Source of the DNA: Mucidula mucida | Taxonomy: Eukaryota > Basidiomycota > Agaricomycetes > Agaricales > Physalacriaceae | Direction: 5' to 3' | Length of the DNA stretch: 64,000 nucleotides | NCBI GenBank assembly: GCA_015501055.1 | Contig: JADNYV010000007.1 | Span: 248,001-312,000, forward strand | Position numbers and translations under genes: made by a program | The notes under the pieces: generated by a model | Seen by the model: only the letters and a program-made list of their open reading frames with translations | Told to the model about the DNA's origin: nothing | The model's database searches: none | Part shown: one piece after another, positions 24,017-37,859 of the stretch | Position numbering within the stretch: the first letter of the stretch is position 1 | Layout of the letters: each line of letters begins with the position of its first letter

Positions 24017-24640
24017 AGAGTCTTGGCGGATAGGTGAGAATGTAACGTCAAGAGTGTGTTCAGCAGACCGTCTTCGGTTTCTGTCGCGTCAGGCGCGCAA
24101 TCCAGGTAAATTTAGGATAGCCTTCTCGGATTTTCTGTCGGGACTCGGGATTCTGCTGAAGTCATTGTTCGTTGATTTGCTGGATATAGAGGTAGATTCG
24201 TGGTCTTCATTCTCAAGACTAGGTCCGAGGAGCCTTAGTGTAAAGAGACAACTCGCAGCTGCTCACGACAAGTTGAAGGAGGAAAGGCAAAGGCCAAAAG
24301 TACGGATACTTGAGGCCGAGTCACCATGCCTGCCGAGCTTCCTTCGCTTCCATATTACATACTTGGTCCGTGTCCCTTCTATCTCTCGCCGTTACGCCCT
24401 CATTCATCCAGAAATACTCAAACGTGTTCATGGGTAGCTCACATGCAGGCCTTCCACAGAAATTTAGAATCGGCCCGCATTTGGCCGCTTGCCTTTGCTC
24501 GTGCTCGTCAGAAAGCTAACCAGCCAGCCGCCTTCAAGACCAGGGCATGACAATCATAAAGTTTCCTCTCAGCCCGTACGTGTGGCTCATCCGATTCCGA
24601 CTGAAATATATTCAACGGGACTGTACACTGGCTATCTGCA
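24017..24640. other. spacer between tandem xylanase genes
   Basis: No further gene is visible. The frame 23946-24437 plus has no family motif. Confidence 0.4.
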
Positions 24641-26602
<1,962 letters not shown>

Positions 26603-26645
26603 ACTGCAGATATTTGTTTGGTACCGGTATTCACCACCATTCTAG

Positions 26646-26653
26646 TTTATATA
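26646..26653 (-). promoter_or_regulatory. TATA box of xylanase copy 2
   Basis: TATATAAA on the minus strand lies 44 bases upstream of the start codon. Confidence 0.6.
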
Positions 26654-26694
26654 GCACTTGCATACCCCTCACTAGACGGAGTAAGCTCGCTGCT

Positions 26695-26736
26695 CGAAGC
26701 ACCGTCGCGTGTCAAGTCAGTCGCTCCCGACGAAAT
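26695..26736 (-). promoter_or_regulatory. upstream block shared with xylanase copy 1
   Basis: Partner of the block at 23975-24016, about 93-134 bases upstream of the start of copy 2. The two flanking sequences otherwise differ, so the block has been kept or duplicated more recently than its surroundings. Confidence 0.5.
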
Positions 26737-27487
26737 GAATACATCGGCAGAGCATCGGGGAATACGATGCTAAAGTAAACTCAAGACGGTGTGCACAGGC
26801 ATCAGCCCAGCTTATTTTGGGACCGCCGTCCTAATTCTGTTCGAGGCTTTTCGCGTTGATTTGCTGTGGTTATAAAAAAGTGAGAGGAACCAGATACATC
26901 GTGACACACTAGACGAACCGAAAGAAAGGCCGACGTTCAGCTATATTTATTGTCAAAGGTTTTGAAGTAGGTTCTTCCGGTCGGGGATGAAGCTGGTAAA
27001 AAATATTAGAAACTAGCCTTCGACGCGGATCATTCAGATGAAGTCCACAGGCCTAAGAAAACAGACGCTCAAGTAAGATTCTAACAATCCCACGGTGACA
27101 AAACTAAGTCCTGTGCGTACGTTAAGCGTGCGTGACTTACTTGCCGGGATATTTGCACAGTGAGTTAAATAATACGGTTACACTGGCCGCTGGGAGACTA
27201 TGGTGCGGGAGCTAATGTATGTTACCAGATATAACTAATAGGAAAGAAACCGAACAAAGAAGTCTGTAGAAATGCAAGTGAAGGAACGAAGAACTGCATC
27301 TGTCCTCAAGTCCTCCTGACTCTAACCTCCTCTACCCAATTCTTCCTCAACAACTGCTTGCTCCGGACTGGACAGCTTGCAGGAATTGCGTGTTCACCGC
27401 AAAGCGCAAAGCTACAGCGGTGAAAAATCCGGAACTGCTCTTGAGACGAAAGCAAACGAGAAAGGTACCACTGCTTGCAATCCTACA
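26737..27487. other. intergenic, no gene seen
   Basis: 5' flank of xylanase copy 2 and 3' flank of the Opi1-like gene. Small frames at 27377-27592 overlap the end of that gene on the other strand and are shadows. Confidence 0.4.
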
Positions 27488-29616
27488 TCATCTCCGAGTA
27501 GAGCTCAACGAAGGCGGCAGGATGCTTCGTTGTTCCGTGTCCGTGTCTGCAGAATCCTCACTGAGATCTGCACCATCTCTCTGAAGACCTAGACGCTCCA
27601 CCCATGCATCCGCGCGATCTAAAGAGTCCTTCACAACGGACATCACTCCCCTCATCATATCCAAACTCTCTGTGGCCAGAGTGAGCACCTTTTGCGCAGC
27701 CTCTTCGCCTGCAAGTCCCCGTTGCGGGTGAATCCTGGACTTGCGAGGGGACTGTCCATTCCCGCGGACACGCCTCTTTCGCTATTATGCGGATGATGAC
27801 CACGTCGCCTGGCTCTTCCGCCAGCGGCAGTGACACTTTCCCTTTCCGCAACGGGAGGCTCACCCATAGCAGCGGCCCATCGGCGGGGCAGTTCCAACAC
27901 GAAACCTCGAACTCTCCGTCTTCCACCTTCGCCGAGGGCGCCACCGCCCGCGTATTTTCCGACAACGTCAACAGCACCACGAACAGTCTGAACAATGTCG
28001 CGCCTGACTTTGGCGATATCCACCTGTTCTGTAAAGTCGCGAAGGAGGACAATCTGAGCATCGAGGTGCTCTGTGGCAGCAAGCAGCCACGACAGAACAT
28101 AGCGCAAACGTCGAAGAGATTCCTCTGAGAGAGCTGCGCTGAGACCACCGGCTTCCAAAAGGACGGTATGCCATCGGGATCGCTGAGCGACTTCCTGAGA
28201 TGTGGTGGTGGTGGTGGTGGCAGTCATGGGAGGAGATGGAGAGCGTCTGTGTGGGTCACTTTGCTGGTGGGTCGATGACTGTTGCGCGGCTGAATGGCTG
28301 TTAATATCACTGATCAATGAAAAGAATGTGAAACTGACTATCAACTTCCATTCGATCTGGCGAGCGACTTCTTGACGAACGGCGATATCTGTCAAGCTAT
28401 GAAATGGATTATCAGCTCCATATATCATGTCAAAACACGCTAATCGATTGTAGAATGAAGATGATCCTTCTGTTCCGACGACGGATACAGAGAAGAGTCG
28501 AATTGCAAACTCCATCAGAGCAAGATGTTAACTTTGAGCGTGCGCGAGCAGCGGAAGATCACGGTGACATCAACAATAATCACCTGCCCGCTCCTTTTGA
28601 ATCACGCGCGTCGCGACAATCACGAGGCAGGACATCCCCAACGCCCCATAAAGAAGATAGGGCGTCTTGGATTAAAGAGACGCGAAGAAAGAGGAGCTTA
28701 CCCTGTCCAACTGCCTGCAAGCAAATTCATCCAGTTGAAGTCGGCCTACAACAGGTCGGGCGACAGACTCCATCATCTCCGCGCCATACTAAATGCGGGG
28801 TCCAATCGATCGGAGTGGAGGGAAATGTCCGTTGAATGAATATCAAACATGCACGACAAGATAGATGCACAGGTTAGAACATGATTGGGAGAATGGATAA
28901 GACAGAAAAGCGCAGTAAAACCGTTAACATCGGGCCAAGAGAGAGCGAGGTTAAACAGACCTTGACAACCCTGGAGCTAGCTTTGCCCTGCTCGTACGCT
29001 CGAAGAGCACCTCCAACGAGCGGAAGATGAGACATACGTTCCACTAGGTCCGCCTCGTCGTTCGGGCGGTATCCGTCGTCGTTTTCCCGCGAGACATAGT
29101 CCCTCCGATACTCCTCTTCATCATCATCATCGGCATAATCATTTTTGTCGCCGTATTGATAAGAGGAGAAGCTCGGAGCAGGACTAGGTAATGATGTTGT
29201 TGGTAAAGACGACGAGGAGGCAATGCTTAGTGCAGGAGTCGGAGTCGGAGTTGCTGTAAATGTGCATTCAGCTTGTTAGAGTACAACGTGGATGACACCG
29301 TGGATGGCCTTTAATCGCAGAAAAGACACTTACGAGTCGCGCTCCCACCATTCCCACTGCCATTGCGCATATCGCCCAGGGCACGCACAGCGATGCGTAC
29401 ATCCTCGTCCTGGTCTTCGAGCATCGCTTCGAGACTGCAAAATGGGAACTGTTTAGCGTGTGTAACAGCAGGGATCGTCGATAAGAGTGTATCGAGCTAC
29501 AAGGCAGGAAAATGCAAAGACGTGGGAGGGAAGAGCAAGAGTAATTAGCCTCGCTCTCACTCACACATGTGAATTTCCTTTCCTGAAAACACGTGGCCAG
29601 CGATTTCCTCCTTCAT
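27488..29616 (-). CDS. opi1: Opi1-type transcriptional repressor of phospholipid synthesis
   Basis: In yeast Opi1 senses phosphatidic acid at the ER and represses inositol-regulated genes. Seen in order on the minus strand: DVRIAVRALGDMRN, ERMSHLPLVGGALRAYEQG, RVVK, VVGRLQLDEFACRQLDR, then WHTVLLEAGGLSAALSEES, RLRYVLSWLLAATEHLDAQI, KVRRDIVQTVRGAVDVVGKY, ALGEGGRRRVRGFVLELP, and LATESLDMMRGVMSVVKDSL with a leucine-rich coiled end and TGA at 27488-27490. This is the standard Opi1 domain order. The first exon is uncertain; an ATG at 29616 joined near 29560 to the exon with LEAMLEDQDED is my best reading. A one-base frame change near 27700-27730 separates the domain halves. Confidence 0.8.
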
Positions 29617-29877
29617 CCGTTCCGTTGGGACCTGTAATTACGAGAATTTATGCCACCATTCTTACTCATTTCCGAGTATTTCTAAGCTGTCTTTTCTTCG
29701 CCTTTTCACTCTGAAAGCCGGAGATTCATCCTCATCACATGACGCTTTTCATTTGTCCAGACTTCGGCCAGTTGTCACCTTCAAGATCGAACCACCTGGA
29801 TGCATGCACTTCGGACTGCCATAGCCTGTCACTTCCTCTAATCGACTGGGAAAACCGTCAACTTCGGCCCGACTGTC

Positions 29878-31444
29878 ATGTTCCTATACCTGGGAATATT
29901 CATCGCTTCTCTAGCTTCCGCCCAACCCCGGCAGAGCTCTTCTCTTCATCGATACCAGTAAAATACTTGCGACGACCAACTTTTTGCCCGACTCTATTCA
30001 ATACCCCCAATGGACAACAGCAGCGGGAGACTGGAGCCTCTTTCCCCCAGATACATGGACCTCGGGATTTTTCCCAGCAACTTGTATGCTCTAAACACGC
30101 GTAAAACGCTCTGTGGCACACGGGCGGCACTGGTCTGGATGCTGCCGATTGGCTGAGTCTAGGCCGAGCAACAAGTGCGGCTCTTGCCCCGCTGACAACG
30201 ACAATACTGTTGGACATGACGTGGGTTTCTTGAGCTTCCCATACATCGAAGAGCTAAAAATGTTGGTGCGCTTTCTCATGACCTGTAATCTTGCTCTAAC
30301 TTCCAAAGCGACCCGTCTAATACCACCGCAGCGGAGGTCGTCAACGGATTCGCGACCTATCTGGCCAATCGATTTAGCTCTACCGTAGGATGTACACGCA
30401 GCTGGGATACATCCGACCCACAGATTTCCAGGTCATCATTGATAATATGATGAACCTCCAAGTCTTGCTGTGGTCCTCCTCTCTCACTGGTAACTCGACA
30501 TTGGCGGATATCGCTACTGCGCATGCTACTACGACGATGAAGAACCATATTCGGGATGACGGGTCCACTTGGCATGTAGTCGAGTATAATGAGACCACTG
30601 GGGATGTTATCACGAAACGCACTGCCCAAGGGTATTCTGATTCAAGTACTTGGACACGAGGTCAAGCTTGGGCTGTTTATGGTTTTGCAAACAGTAAGTT
30701 TCTGTTCGTCTCTACGTGAGCTAATTCTGAATCCCATGACAGTGTACAATTGGACACAAAACACCGACTTCTCGATACCTCCCGCAAATTGGCGACGTTC
30801 TTCCTTGACAACATTCCTTCTGACGGTATCATTCCTTGGTAAGAAACAGTTCAATCGCAGCGCCTTGTTCATTGCGGCCTAGGGATTTAAACGCGCCGAT
30901 TGCTGACCGCCCGGCGGACTCGTCTGCTGCAACCATCCTTGCAACCGCACTTTTGTTTCTGTCCAAGATTGAACCCGACTCGTCCAACGCGAAGAAATGG
31001 CAGACAAATGCTGTCGAGGTTCGTTGCCCCTTTCATATACCTATCCGCCTTATCATGTATTCGCAGATTTTGAACAACGTCACTGCCCTTGCATGGAATG
31101 AACCTTGGGAGAGCCTTCTCTCTAATGGAACAGTCAACAAACCGGGCGATAATTCTCTAACGGGAATTACTTATGGTGAGTTTCTGTCACGTTAGTAATG
31201 ACTGTTTTCATAGTATATGCTAGGGGACTATTACTACGTTGTGGCTGGGAACGAGCTGATCTCAATGGGGCTGGCCGACTGTTCTGGGGCCGTTGCTTCT
31301 GGATCATCCAGCCAAACGTCTTCAGCCTCTTCGAGCACAGCATCCGACTCGAACGGCGCGGCGCGGTCGACGCAAACGCATTCATTTGGACGATATTTGT
31401 TGCATTCGGACTATATATCTCTGTATTCTAGACTACTACATTAA
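29878..31444 (+). CDS. GH88 unsaturated glucuronyl hydrolase-like, tandem copy A (frame broken)
   Basis: Secreted enzyme family that removes unsaturated uronic acids from lyase products. ATG 29878 gives a signal peptide (MFLYLGIFIASLASA). Motifs: YPQWTTAAGDW, LYALNTRKTLC, HDVGFLSFPYIEELK, IIDNMMNLQVLLW with the catalytic-region Asp, TTTMKNHIRDDGSTWHVVEY, GYSDSSTWTRGQAWAVYGFA, PADSSAATILATALL. A Ser/Thr tail and possible anchor follow (FIWTIFVAFGLYISVF, read in another frame). The frame changes at least seven times, each fitting one base missing from a short homopolymer, for example near 29920, 29970, 30082, 30420 and 30770. It could be a pseudogene or an error-rich stretch. Copy B follows directly. 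Confidence 0.72.
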
Positions 31445-31596
31445 ATAATGCCAGAGCGTGGTAAGTCTGATTGGACACCATGCCACCTTCTATCGCCCCG
31501 GGTCTCAGGAATTGGGTAGCAGTGGTGTTCATAGCACCACGTGCTATCGTGCCACCATTTAAGCTCCGTGACAGAGTTGGCTTTATACCATTTAGA

Positions 31597-33093
31597 ATGC
31601 ACTTGGACTGCCATCATAGCCTCAATTCTTTTCTTGCCGGCCATTGCAGCTGAATTGCCTGCATCACAGCTGTTCTCTCCGGTGATACCGAGCAAGGTGT
31701 TAACCACCGCCAAATCGCTTGCTCCCGCGCCGTCGACCCAGTACCCGCAATACACGACAACAGGCGGGAAATGGAAACTGTTCTCGCCTAGGACGTGGAC
31801 GTCTTCTTTCTTGCCGTCTACTTTGTACGCTCTAAACACGCGCAAGACGCTATGTGGCGCAACGCGCCATAACGGGCTTGGGGCTGCGGATTGGGCTGAA
31901 TTAGGCCGTACGGCGAGCACGACGGTTGGGAGAATGTCTTCGAATCGCACGCTTGACCACGACGTGGGCTTTTTCAGCTTTCCGTTCATTGAAGAACTCA
32001 AAATGTATGTAGTATGGGCGTCACTGGAGCTCACCCGTCCTGGCTGATTCTCCCTAGAAACCCTTTCAACGCGACCGCAAGGAAGATCGTGAACAATTTC
32101 GCTGCTACTCTCGCTGGGCGTTATAATGCCAAAGTCGGATGCACTCGCAGCTGGGACACCTCCGATCCAACCGACTTTACTGTAAGCTTTTTCCTCAACA
32201 AGACAGCTCGCTCACCCTCTGATACTCTCAGGTGATCATTGACAACATGATGAACCTTGAGGTTCTTCTAGTCTCTGCGGCATTGACGGGGAACACGACG
32301 TTGAGGGACATCGCAGTTGCACATGCCACCACGACGATGAAGAACCATATTCGGAATGACGGCTCGACGTGGCATGTCGTTGAGTATAACTCTACGACCG
32401 GAACTTCATCAAAAAGCGCACCGCGCAAGGGTACTCTGACTCAAGCACGTGGACGAGAGGACAGGCGTGGGGCGTTTATGGGTTTGCGAACAGTGAGTCA
32501 GTGCTTGCTGGAGCCGACGCGCTAACAGTGATTAGTGTACAATTGGACGCGTAATACCGAATTCCTCGATACGTCGCGTAGGCTTGCTACGTTTTACTTG
32601 AATAATTTCCTTCCGACGGGATTATACCGTGGTAAGCGCGGCTTCGACGACCCGAGTACTATGTGTTGACTAGATCTGGCCCAGGGATTTCAATGCACCC
32701 GTTTCCCAGCGTCCGGCCGACTCGTCTGCTGCGACTATCGTGGCATCAGGTCTTCTCTATCTTGCTCAGCTGGAAGAGTCGGGGTCAAGCAATGCTCAGA
32801 AATGGCAGACCGCGGCTATTCAAGTAGGCTATTTTTCTCTTCTTGCGAGTGGGATCCAAATTGAGAATACAGATATTGAACCATATTACCGCTCTGGCGT
32901 GGAATGAGCCCTGGCAGAGTTTGCTCTCGAATGGGACGGTCAATAAATCGAGTAACAACTGTTTAACAGGGACAACGTATGGTAAGTGCGGCCATTGATG
33001 TCGTTTTTGACACTCATACGTATTCACAGGCGACTATTACTATGTTTAGCGGGGAACCAGCTTATTTCTATGGGTTTAGCAGGATGTTCTTGA
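31597..33093 (+). CDS. GH88 unsaturated glucuronyl hydrolase-like, tandem copy B (frame broken)
   Basis: Same layout as copy A: signal-like AIIASILFLPAIAAELP, YPQYTTTGGKWKLF, TLYALNTRKTLCGAT, HDVGFFSFPFIEELK, a 50-base intron, INPFNAT, then IIDNMMNLEVLL, ATTTMKNHIRNDGSTWHVVE, YSDSSTWTRGQAWG, PADSSAATIVASGLLYLAQL and WNEPWQSLLSNGTVN. No ATG is in frame with the signal peptide; the nearest (31597) is one base out. Single-base gaps also occur near 32401, 32630 and 33046. Reading past the last gives an end GNQLISMGLAGCS at TGA 33091-33093, without the Ser/Thr tail of copy A. The two copies share long near-identical stretches but differ in one intron near 32180-32231, present only in B. Confidence 0.72.
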
Positions 33094-33208
33094 ACAGTCG
33101 ATTATCCTCATACATAGCTCGAGTTATCTACGATGCTACTCTACCTTCGAGTCAGGAAGATCATCAATCCGGGCATGCCCCGAGGTCGATGATGTGCATC
33201 AGGTGAAG

Positions 33209-34653
33209 TTAACGCATCAATCTGGCAATCACTTCGGCCAATGCGCAACACATTCCAGCGAGGCCTTCGTACAAGCTCAAAGGCCGGTCCGGAAGGCGTA
33301 AATCTCCTTTGGTAGTCATTTCGCGATATGGAATCGCCAATTGCGCGAGATGCGCAGCGCGGTACAAGAACAACGGTGTGTCCTCGCGACTGTCCAATAC
33401 ATCTGCTGCCGCTAACAGCGCATAGATAGAGCCCGCCACGCCATGGCACAGTCCGACGCCTTTCTTCAAAAAGCCGCGTTGATATGTGAGCTCGGCGCCG
33501 CGCCGTAAAGCATTTAGCATAGTTCCTGCTGAGGAGGTTCAAGAGACGATCCTCCCTTGTGCCAGAAAGTCGAGAGAAGAGGTAAATACCGGGAGCACCG
33601 TGGCACCATCTAGTGCCAATGAGATGTTATTGCGAGGAATTCAGAGAATGTCTTAACTGGACGAGCTCATTTCGACGGTCATCATTAGGAGGGGCCTTTG
33701 AGGGCCAGTTGCCTTCTTGGTCTTGTATGGAAGCGAGCCACAAGATGGTATCGACAACGTCAGACCTCCGTTGGCCTGCTAAGATTTTGCCGGGCAGTGG
33801 AGAAGGATGTGTAGAATTCCCGCTGATGGTCACGCCCGTTAGCAAGGCGAGTGTTTGTCGTACATTACTCACCCAGGCCATGAGCCGCACCGAGATATCG
33901 TTTTCTATGCCACGACCACATCAACGGTGGCGATCCATGGTATGTGGATGCTCCGAAACGGCCGTGTTGCAAAATAACATTCACGATACTTAGTAGCGTC
34001 GAATCCGATATCAATTCAGAAATCTGATATATCAGTGGTAGACTCTGATCTGCCTGTGAAGCAGCCTGCCGTATTAAAAGCAGGGCGTAAAGTAGCCCGG
34101 CGCGGCCGTATAACACCTCACAGCCATCGTCGGAGTCTGGTTCCACTTTGGCTGCTACGGAGACAGCTTCGTGGAGGTGAAGAAATGCTTTCTTGAAGAG
34201 ATAAGAGTCAAGGCGGTCAGGGTGCCTAATGGCACGAATGACTATGACCGTTGCAGGTCCGATTGAAGTGGTGAGAAAACCACAGTGTGAACCATCGAGA
34301 GAGTCGAGGACTGGTGGTTAGTGTCTGACAGCAATTCAGAGCGATATGGATTGGGTGCGTACGGATATCTTCAATCTTTGGGATGTTGTCGGTGAGCAGC
34401 TTATCAGGCAGGATGGGTCGGAGGTAGTGTTCCATTATTTTGACACCTTCGTGATCATTATAGGCTCAGATCATAGGTACCAAGACTTACCAGTACTCCC
34501 AGTGTAGACAGAGGCGTGGCGTGTTGAGCTATGGACTTCAGTATGTCGCCTCATTCGGATGAGGCCATCTTCAAGAGACGCTTGCAGACTGGATGCAAGG
34601 GAAGACACGTCAGTGGGGAGGATTCCGCTGTGTTCGATGTAGCGTCGTTTCAT
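33209..34653 (-). CDS. LanC-like protein (LANCL family)
   Basis: Eukaryotic relatives of bacterial lanthionine cyclases. Animal and plant members bind zinc and glutathione and add glutathione to dehydroamino acids; the fungal role is not settled. ATG 34653 (MKRRYIEHSG). Then TGVKIMEHYLRP, CEVLYGRAGLLYALLLIR, MWSWHRKRYLGAAHGLAG, GNWPSKAPPNDD, WCHGAPGIYLFSRL and GVGLCHGVAGSIYALLA, ending YEGLAGMCCALAEVI with TAA at 33209-33211. The zinc ligands are expected to be the Cys of WCHG and the Cys-His of LCHG, and all are present. Exons join in phase, so this gene is intact although both neighbouring genes show frame breaks. Confidence 0.88.
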
Positions 34654-34945
34654 GGTGGCGTGTGGAAGAGATAAGCGCGCGCTGGTGTTGCGCTAGTATT
34701 CTCATCATCATCGGTTACATTCAAGATTACGCACGGCGAATTCGAAAACACAAGCCGGTGGCGCGGCCCGATCTGCCGAACCCCTCATCAAGTCGATTTT
34801 TGACTTTACACAAGCTGCCTTCGTACCTAGCAAAACCCAGAAAATGATATGATGTGACATGGATTCGTCTTTTAAGAATTCTTGAATCATTATAGGAAGG
34901 TAGTACATAACTCCAATAAATAAAAGTACAAAAAGTTGGGGCCCA

Positions 34946-35356
34946 TCATTGACGCTCATCTATGTATTCGATTATCGTGGGAAGCCTCTCAATCTTCAAA
35001 CACCTCTTCTTGTGTCTGTTCCAACTCGACAGGTAATACTTCCCGTACCTTCCGTCAGCATCACTTTCCTCCCGCATGCGCCACAGTACACGTGTGCATC
35101 AGCTATGCGAGTCGTATCGACGTATGGGTCCTGCATGAGAGTGGCGAGACGTTCGTCCTCCTTCATGTGAGGTCCTCTCATATTTTTGCTGTACGGCTTC
35201 ATGGTCCTCCTCTTATCTGCAAGCTTCAGCTTGGGCGCTCTGAGGAAGTAGATGACGAGGGTGCGGGTGCGGGGATGATGACTCGGTAGCCAGGACCGTT
35301 GGCGATCCATGGCGGGATGTAATCGTGTCGTTCGTAGTGGTGTCGGAGGAGGCCAT
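34946..35356 (-). CDS. small zinc-finger-like protein
   Basis: ATG at 35354-35356 lies 45 bases below a minus-strand TATATATAT at 35401-35409. The start MASSDTTTND is followed by a low-complexity Ser/Pro/His stretch. In two other frames come MKPYSKNMRG, DERLATLMQDP, VYCGACGRKVML and DGRYGKYYLSSWNRHKKRC, ending at TGA 34946-34948. Cys-x2-Cys with His and Cys 20-25 residues later looks like a single zinc finger of a type seen in short basidiomycete proteins. Joining the parts needs a frame change near 35210-35240 and one missing base near 35058, so the gene model is tentative. Confidence 0.5.
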
Positions 35357-35670
35357 GGCTGGGGTTTGGATGAGTGGGGAGTTGCCACCGTCAATCCGCA
35401 ATATATATACGGTTTCCAGATGCTCATTGACCGCCCAGGTATCATTCAAGCATTTACCAGCGACCCTCTGACCATGCGAGGTGAAGCTTGTACCGATCAC
35501 TGGCGATCAAAGGACCACCACGCCCACACTTTTGTTGGATGTGAGCGCATTGATATCAGACAAATAATGGTACAGAAAACAAAGTACAACAAAGCACATG
35601 GAGCAAAGCAATTCGAGTGGTATCCAAAGCATATACAAAGCAAATTCAAAGCGTACCGTATCATTGTTCA

Positions 35671-37859
35671 TTACCATCGTCTGATCCGCTTCTTCTCCCT
35701 TAGGCTTTGACGAACGGCCACAGCGACTTGGTCCGCTTCCAGAGAAGGCCGAGTGTCAGAACGCTTAGCAGCCGCTTTCTTTGTGGAGGGTTCCTTCTTT
35801 TCCACGATCGATGGCTTTCTAACTTGAACCATCGAGCGAGTGACACGAGTCAAAGGCTTGCATGACTCCGGCGTAGGAGACAACTTCGTAGCCTTCGGCG
35901 CAGATACAGTTCGGAGTTCCGTATCATGCGCGCGCTTCAACGATATACCTCGGGTCTCGTCTGAAGCCTTGGACACAGGGGAGCCACGATGACCTTCTTT
36001 CGTGGTCTCATTGTTGGGTCCAGGCGCGTGTAAAGGAGAAAATGCCGGAAACAATGAAGGCCCTAGCAGACCATTGAGCTTTCCATCCGGATCTCGTCCT
36101 ATTGGAGATGGTCTTGGTGGCTGCGCGCTTCAAAAATAGAACCAGAACTAGGAGGCAGAACCAGCAACGACTCGAGGGCACGAGAAGGCTTTTCCATCGC
36201 AGTCCGTGTGACAGAAGAATGAGACAATGAAAGTACCGTTTGTTTGGAAGTCGACGCAGTATCTGTGAGAGCCTCGGGGGTATCAGGAGGAGTAAGCGGC
36301 AACTTGAATGAAGAACCAGATGATTTGGACGCAATTTCGATCGACAGAGAAGGCGCGAACGATTCTTGGTCCACCAACATAGGCTCGCCAGACAGGGTCG
36401 TTGGCAAGCGCTAGCGACGATAGTTCCACAACTTTGGAGAAGGTCTCCATCGGAGGGGAAGGGAGAGACCAGACAGTTGGAGGCTCGGGAGGCAGCGGAA
36501 GTCGTACAACGTCCGACATTTGCACTTCAGTAGGTGTCGTCGGTTCGGCTTCCCATGGATTGTGTAGCCACACGGTGAAGAATCAAAGCCCGCCGTATCT
36601 AAATCTTCCACTTTGATACGTGCCATTCTACGACGTTTGCGAGGACCCTCCGATTCGCCAACAAATTCGTCGATGTTAGGGGAATGGATGGATGTCTCTT
36701 CAACTTTTAGCAAATCGTCTGTCTTCCGAGACTTGGCGCTCCTCTTAATCGGTCGACTGCAAGGTTCAGGCTTCGGCTTGGGTGGAGCTCTCTTCCTCAT
36801 CTTTGCGCGCTTCTTCTTTCCCCACAACTCAATGTTCAATGCCCAATAGTCTCCACCTCCGCGCGGTCCCCCGTTTGACTCTGTCTGCGGTATCTTCACA
36901 AACGACGCGTCATATGAAAGCAGGTGCCTCAGAGAATCCTAGTCGCAGGCACTTCAGTCAAGTATCAAAATGGTAGCGGATCCAACTAACCTTGAAACTC
37001 GTCTCTCTGAGGCTGGGATACCGTCGTGTGACAATTTCGCGAATCTCGTGAAGAGTCGCCATCCGCCTTTCATGCGTGTAAATGGCGAGAGCGGCGAGCT
37101 CAGCGTTTTTGTAGGGCGGTCTATCACAATGTTCCTGGTTGCGAAATAGATGTGCCGCATCTGCAATGGAGTCGAAGGACAATGGTGCGGGGAAGGGTAT
37201 ACTGAATATTTCGCGAAGCATGTCTTCGGCATCTGGGAAGTCGGCTGGTGTGACAACCTTCCCACCGATGATATAATGAAGCCTTTGCGTATCGCACGGC
37301 TTCACGGGTCGCGACGTGGTAGGCATTTGGTTGAGAGGTGCCATGGGCGGAGGGATGTGAGAGGGAACTGCGTTTTTGCTCTGGTCGACGAGATGCTGAA
37401 TGACAGCGTGTGCGGCGGACTGCATATCCAACTGGGAAGTGAACATGTTTGGCGAGCAAGTCGCCAATAAGGCTTCGAGTCCGCCATGGTCAAACCCTCG
37501 TCTACTGACGACGGTAGCTCTCTGGCGTTCCCTGCAGTAGTTCTCGGTTCAGATACAGATTTGAAGGCGCCATAGTTCTCCGCCTTCGGCATCTGAGTCG
37601 GTGAAGGGGATATATTATGTGTGGCGTTTATATCGCACGTGGCGCAGCGAGTAGCCTCTGAGTCGAGTTGGTCCACGTCGATCCAGGTCTCTAGATATGT
37701 CTCAATTTCCTCTCTCTTGATTATCGGAGCTGCAGGGGTCCCCTTCGGAAGCGAGGACACAAGCCCGTTCCGGACGTCATTGGTGTCTGCCATCGCGCGC
37801 GATACGTTCTCCGGCCACTTCGCAGTCCGGCTCCTTAGACAGAATGCTAGTGAAGACAT
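35671..37859 (-). CDS. forkhead-domain transcription factor
   Basis: Nuclear DNA-binding regulator. After an N-terminal region of about 250 residues the winged helix reads DRPPYKNAELAALAIYTHER, MATLHEIREIVTRRYPSLRE, then across an intron (36912-36964) DSLRHLLSYDASFVKIPQ, and GGPRGGGDYWALNIELWG. A basic nuclear signal follows (GKKKRAKMRKRAPPKPKP, RKRRRMARIK). The rest is a Ser/Thr/Pro-rich tail ending KKRIRRW with TAA at 35671-35673. The recognition helix has Asp and Leu where Asn is usual (NSIRHNLS), so DNA preference may differ. At least four one-base frame changes (near 37485, 36565, 36412 and 36137) fit missing homopolymer bases. ATG 37859 or an internal Met 22 codons on could be the start. 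Confidence 0.8.

Noticed and set aside
27787..28128. Plus-strand frame of 113 codons inside the Opi1-like gene
   Set aside because: It is the shadow of the coding strand; the minus strand carries clear Opi1 motifs there.
31471..31653. ATG-started frame over the signal peptide of GH88 copy B
   Set aside because: It runs in a different frame from the conserved signal peptide and ends at once in a stop; the signal-like frame itself lacks an ATG.
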